Shown here: positions 63,770-64,000 of the stretch, piece after piece
How positions within the stretch are numbered: the stretch's first letter is position 1
Layout of the letters: each line of letters opens with the position of its first letter
From: Semisulcospira habei
Taxonomy: Eukaryota; Mollusca; Gastropoda; Semisulcospiridae
Length of the DNA stretch: 64,000 nucleotides
Direction: 5' to 3'
Assembly: GCA_036245525.1 (NCBI GenBank)
Contig: BTPG01000006.1
Coordinates: forward strand, 75,002,727 to 75,066,726
The notes under the pieces: generated by a model
Databases searched by the model: none
The model's input: only the letters and a program-made list of their open reading frames with translations
Told to the model about the DNA's origin: nothing
Made by a program: the position numbers and the translations under genes

Positions 63770-64000
63770 GACGAGAAATAAAGGTTTTGGAGACTCCCGA
63801 GACTGCCATCGCCCGCGGTGCTATTAGCGCTGACATATGTTTACTAAGGAGGCACTAAAAAGAAAGCGGCCGTTGAATGAGCGGTGTTTGGCAAGTGCCG
63901 GGCTGCAAGGTGTAGCTCTGAAATCACCATGTTCTTTTGTGTATACATTATAGGCTTCCCTTCTTGTGGGTGTGTGGGTTGTGCCTGGCACACGCGGTCA
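63770..64000. other. No gene recognised
   Basis: Nothing supportable to the window edge. Confidence 0.4.

Overview
The window reads as a repeat-dense, non-coding part of an animal genome. It has no operons, Shine-Dalgarno sites or long host reading frames. It does have many poly-purine and dinucleotide microsatellites, consensus GT..AG splice signals, tRNA-derived SINEs with Pol III boxes, and non-LTR retrotransposons of several lineages. The LINE mix, a P2X7-type C-terminal domain and the abundant hairpin MITEs suit a marine invertebrate, most plausibly a mollusc. The taxon is inference; no gene here fixes it.

Layout. 1-5.2 kb: two TTAA-flanked hairpin MITEs, then a ~165-bp repeat array. 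5.2-7.3 kb: a broken copy (+) of the LINE that is intact at 32.7-36.6 kb. 7.5-8.3 kb: two fold-back elements. 9.3-11.3 kb: a decayed LINE (-) whose endonuclease region is split by a 289-bp L2-type 3' fragment. 13-20 kb: small retroposons, MITEs, an unnamed dispersed repeat and a long palindrome. 21-25 kb: low-complexity DNA, then a frameshifted LINE (+). 26.3 kb: a complete tRNA-derived SINE. 28.2-29.3 kb: a well-preserved L2/CR1-type LINE 3' half (-). 31 kb: a P2X7-like domain remnant (-). 32.7-36.6 kb: a LINE with an unbroken 1075-codon ORF, flanked by a 10-bp duplication. 38 kb and 40.9-42.1 kb: exon-like segments, the best candidates for host genes. 39.3-40.1 kb: a dead hAT-type transposase. 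43.8-48.8 kb: a three-level nest, in which a SINE was entered by a Rex1-like LINE (-), which was then entered by an L2/CR1-type LINE (+). 48.8-51.2 kb: another L2-type LINE carrying a SINE-like insert and a stretch of SINE head sequence. 51-59 kb: a cluster of hairpin MITEs, another SINE, a hAT-like MITE and a short RTE-like LINE end. 61-63 kb: a proline/arginine-rich reading frame (-) interrupted by two retroposons. 63.5-63.8 kb: two more small palindromes.

How the parts relate. The window is mainly a record of transposition. Autonomous LINEs supply the machinery; the SINE, the ~380-bp retroposon and the small 3' fragments are probably moved by LINEs. The hairpin MITEs, with TTAA flanks and CCC/GGG ends, fit a piggyBac-type transposase that is not encoded here. 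Target-site duplications and reading frames that resume across insertions allow several relative ages to be ordered. I found no CRISPR array, rRNA gene, canonical tRNA gene or obviously new enzymatic system. The most novel material is the set of uncatalogued small mobile elements and the recombination scars between them.
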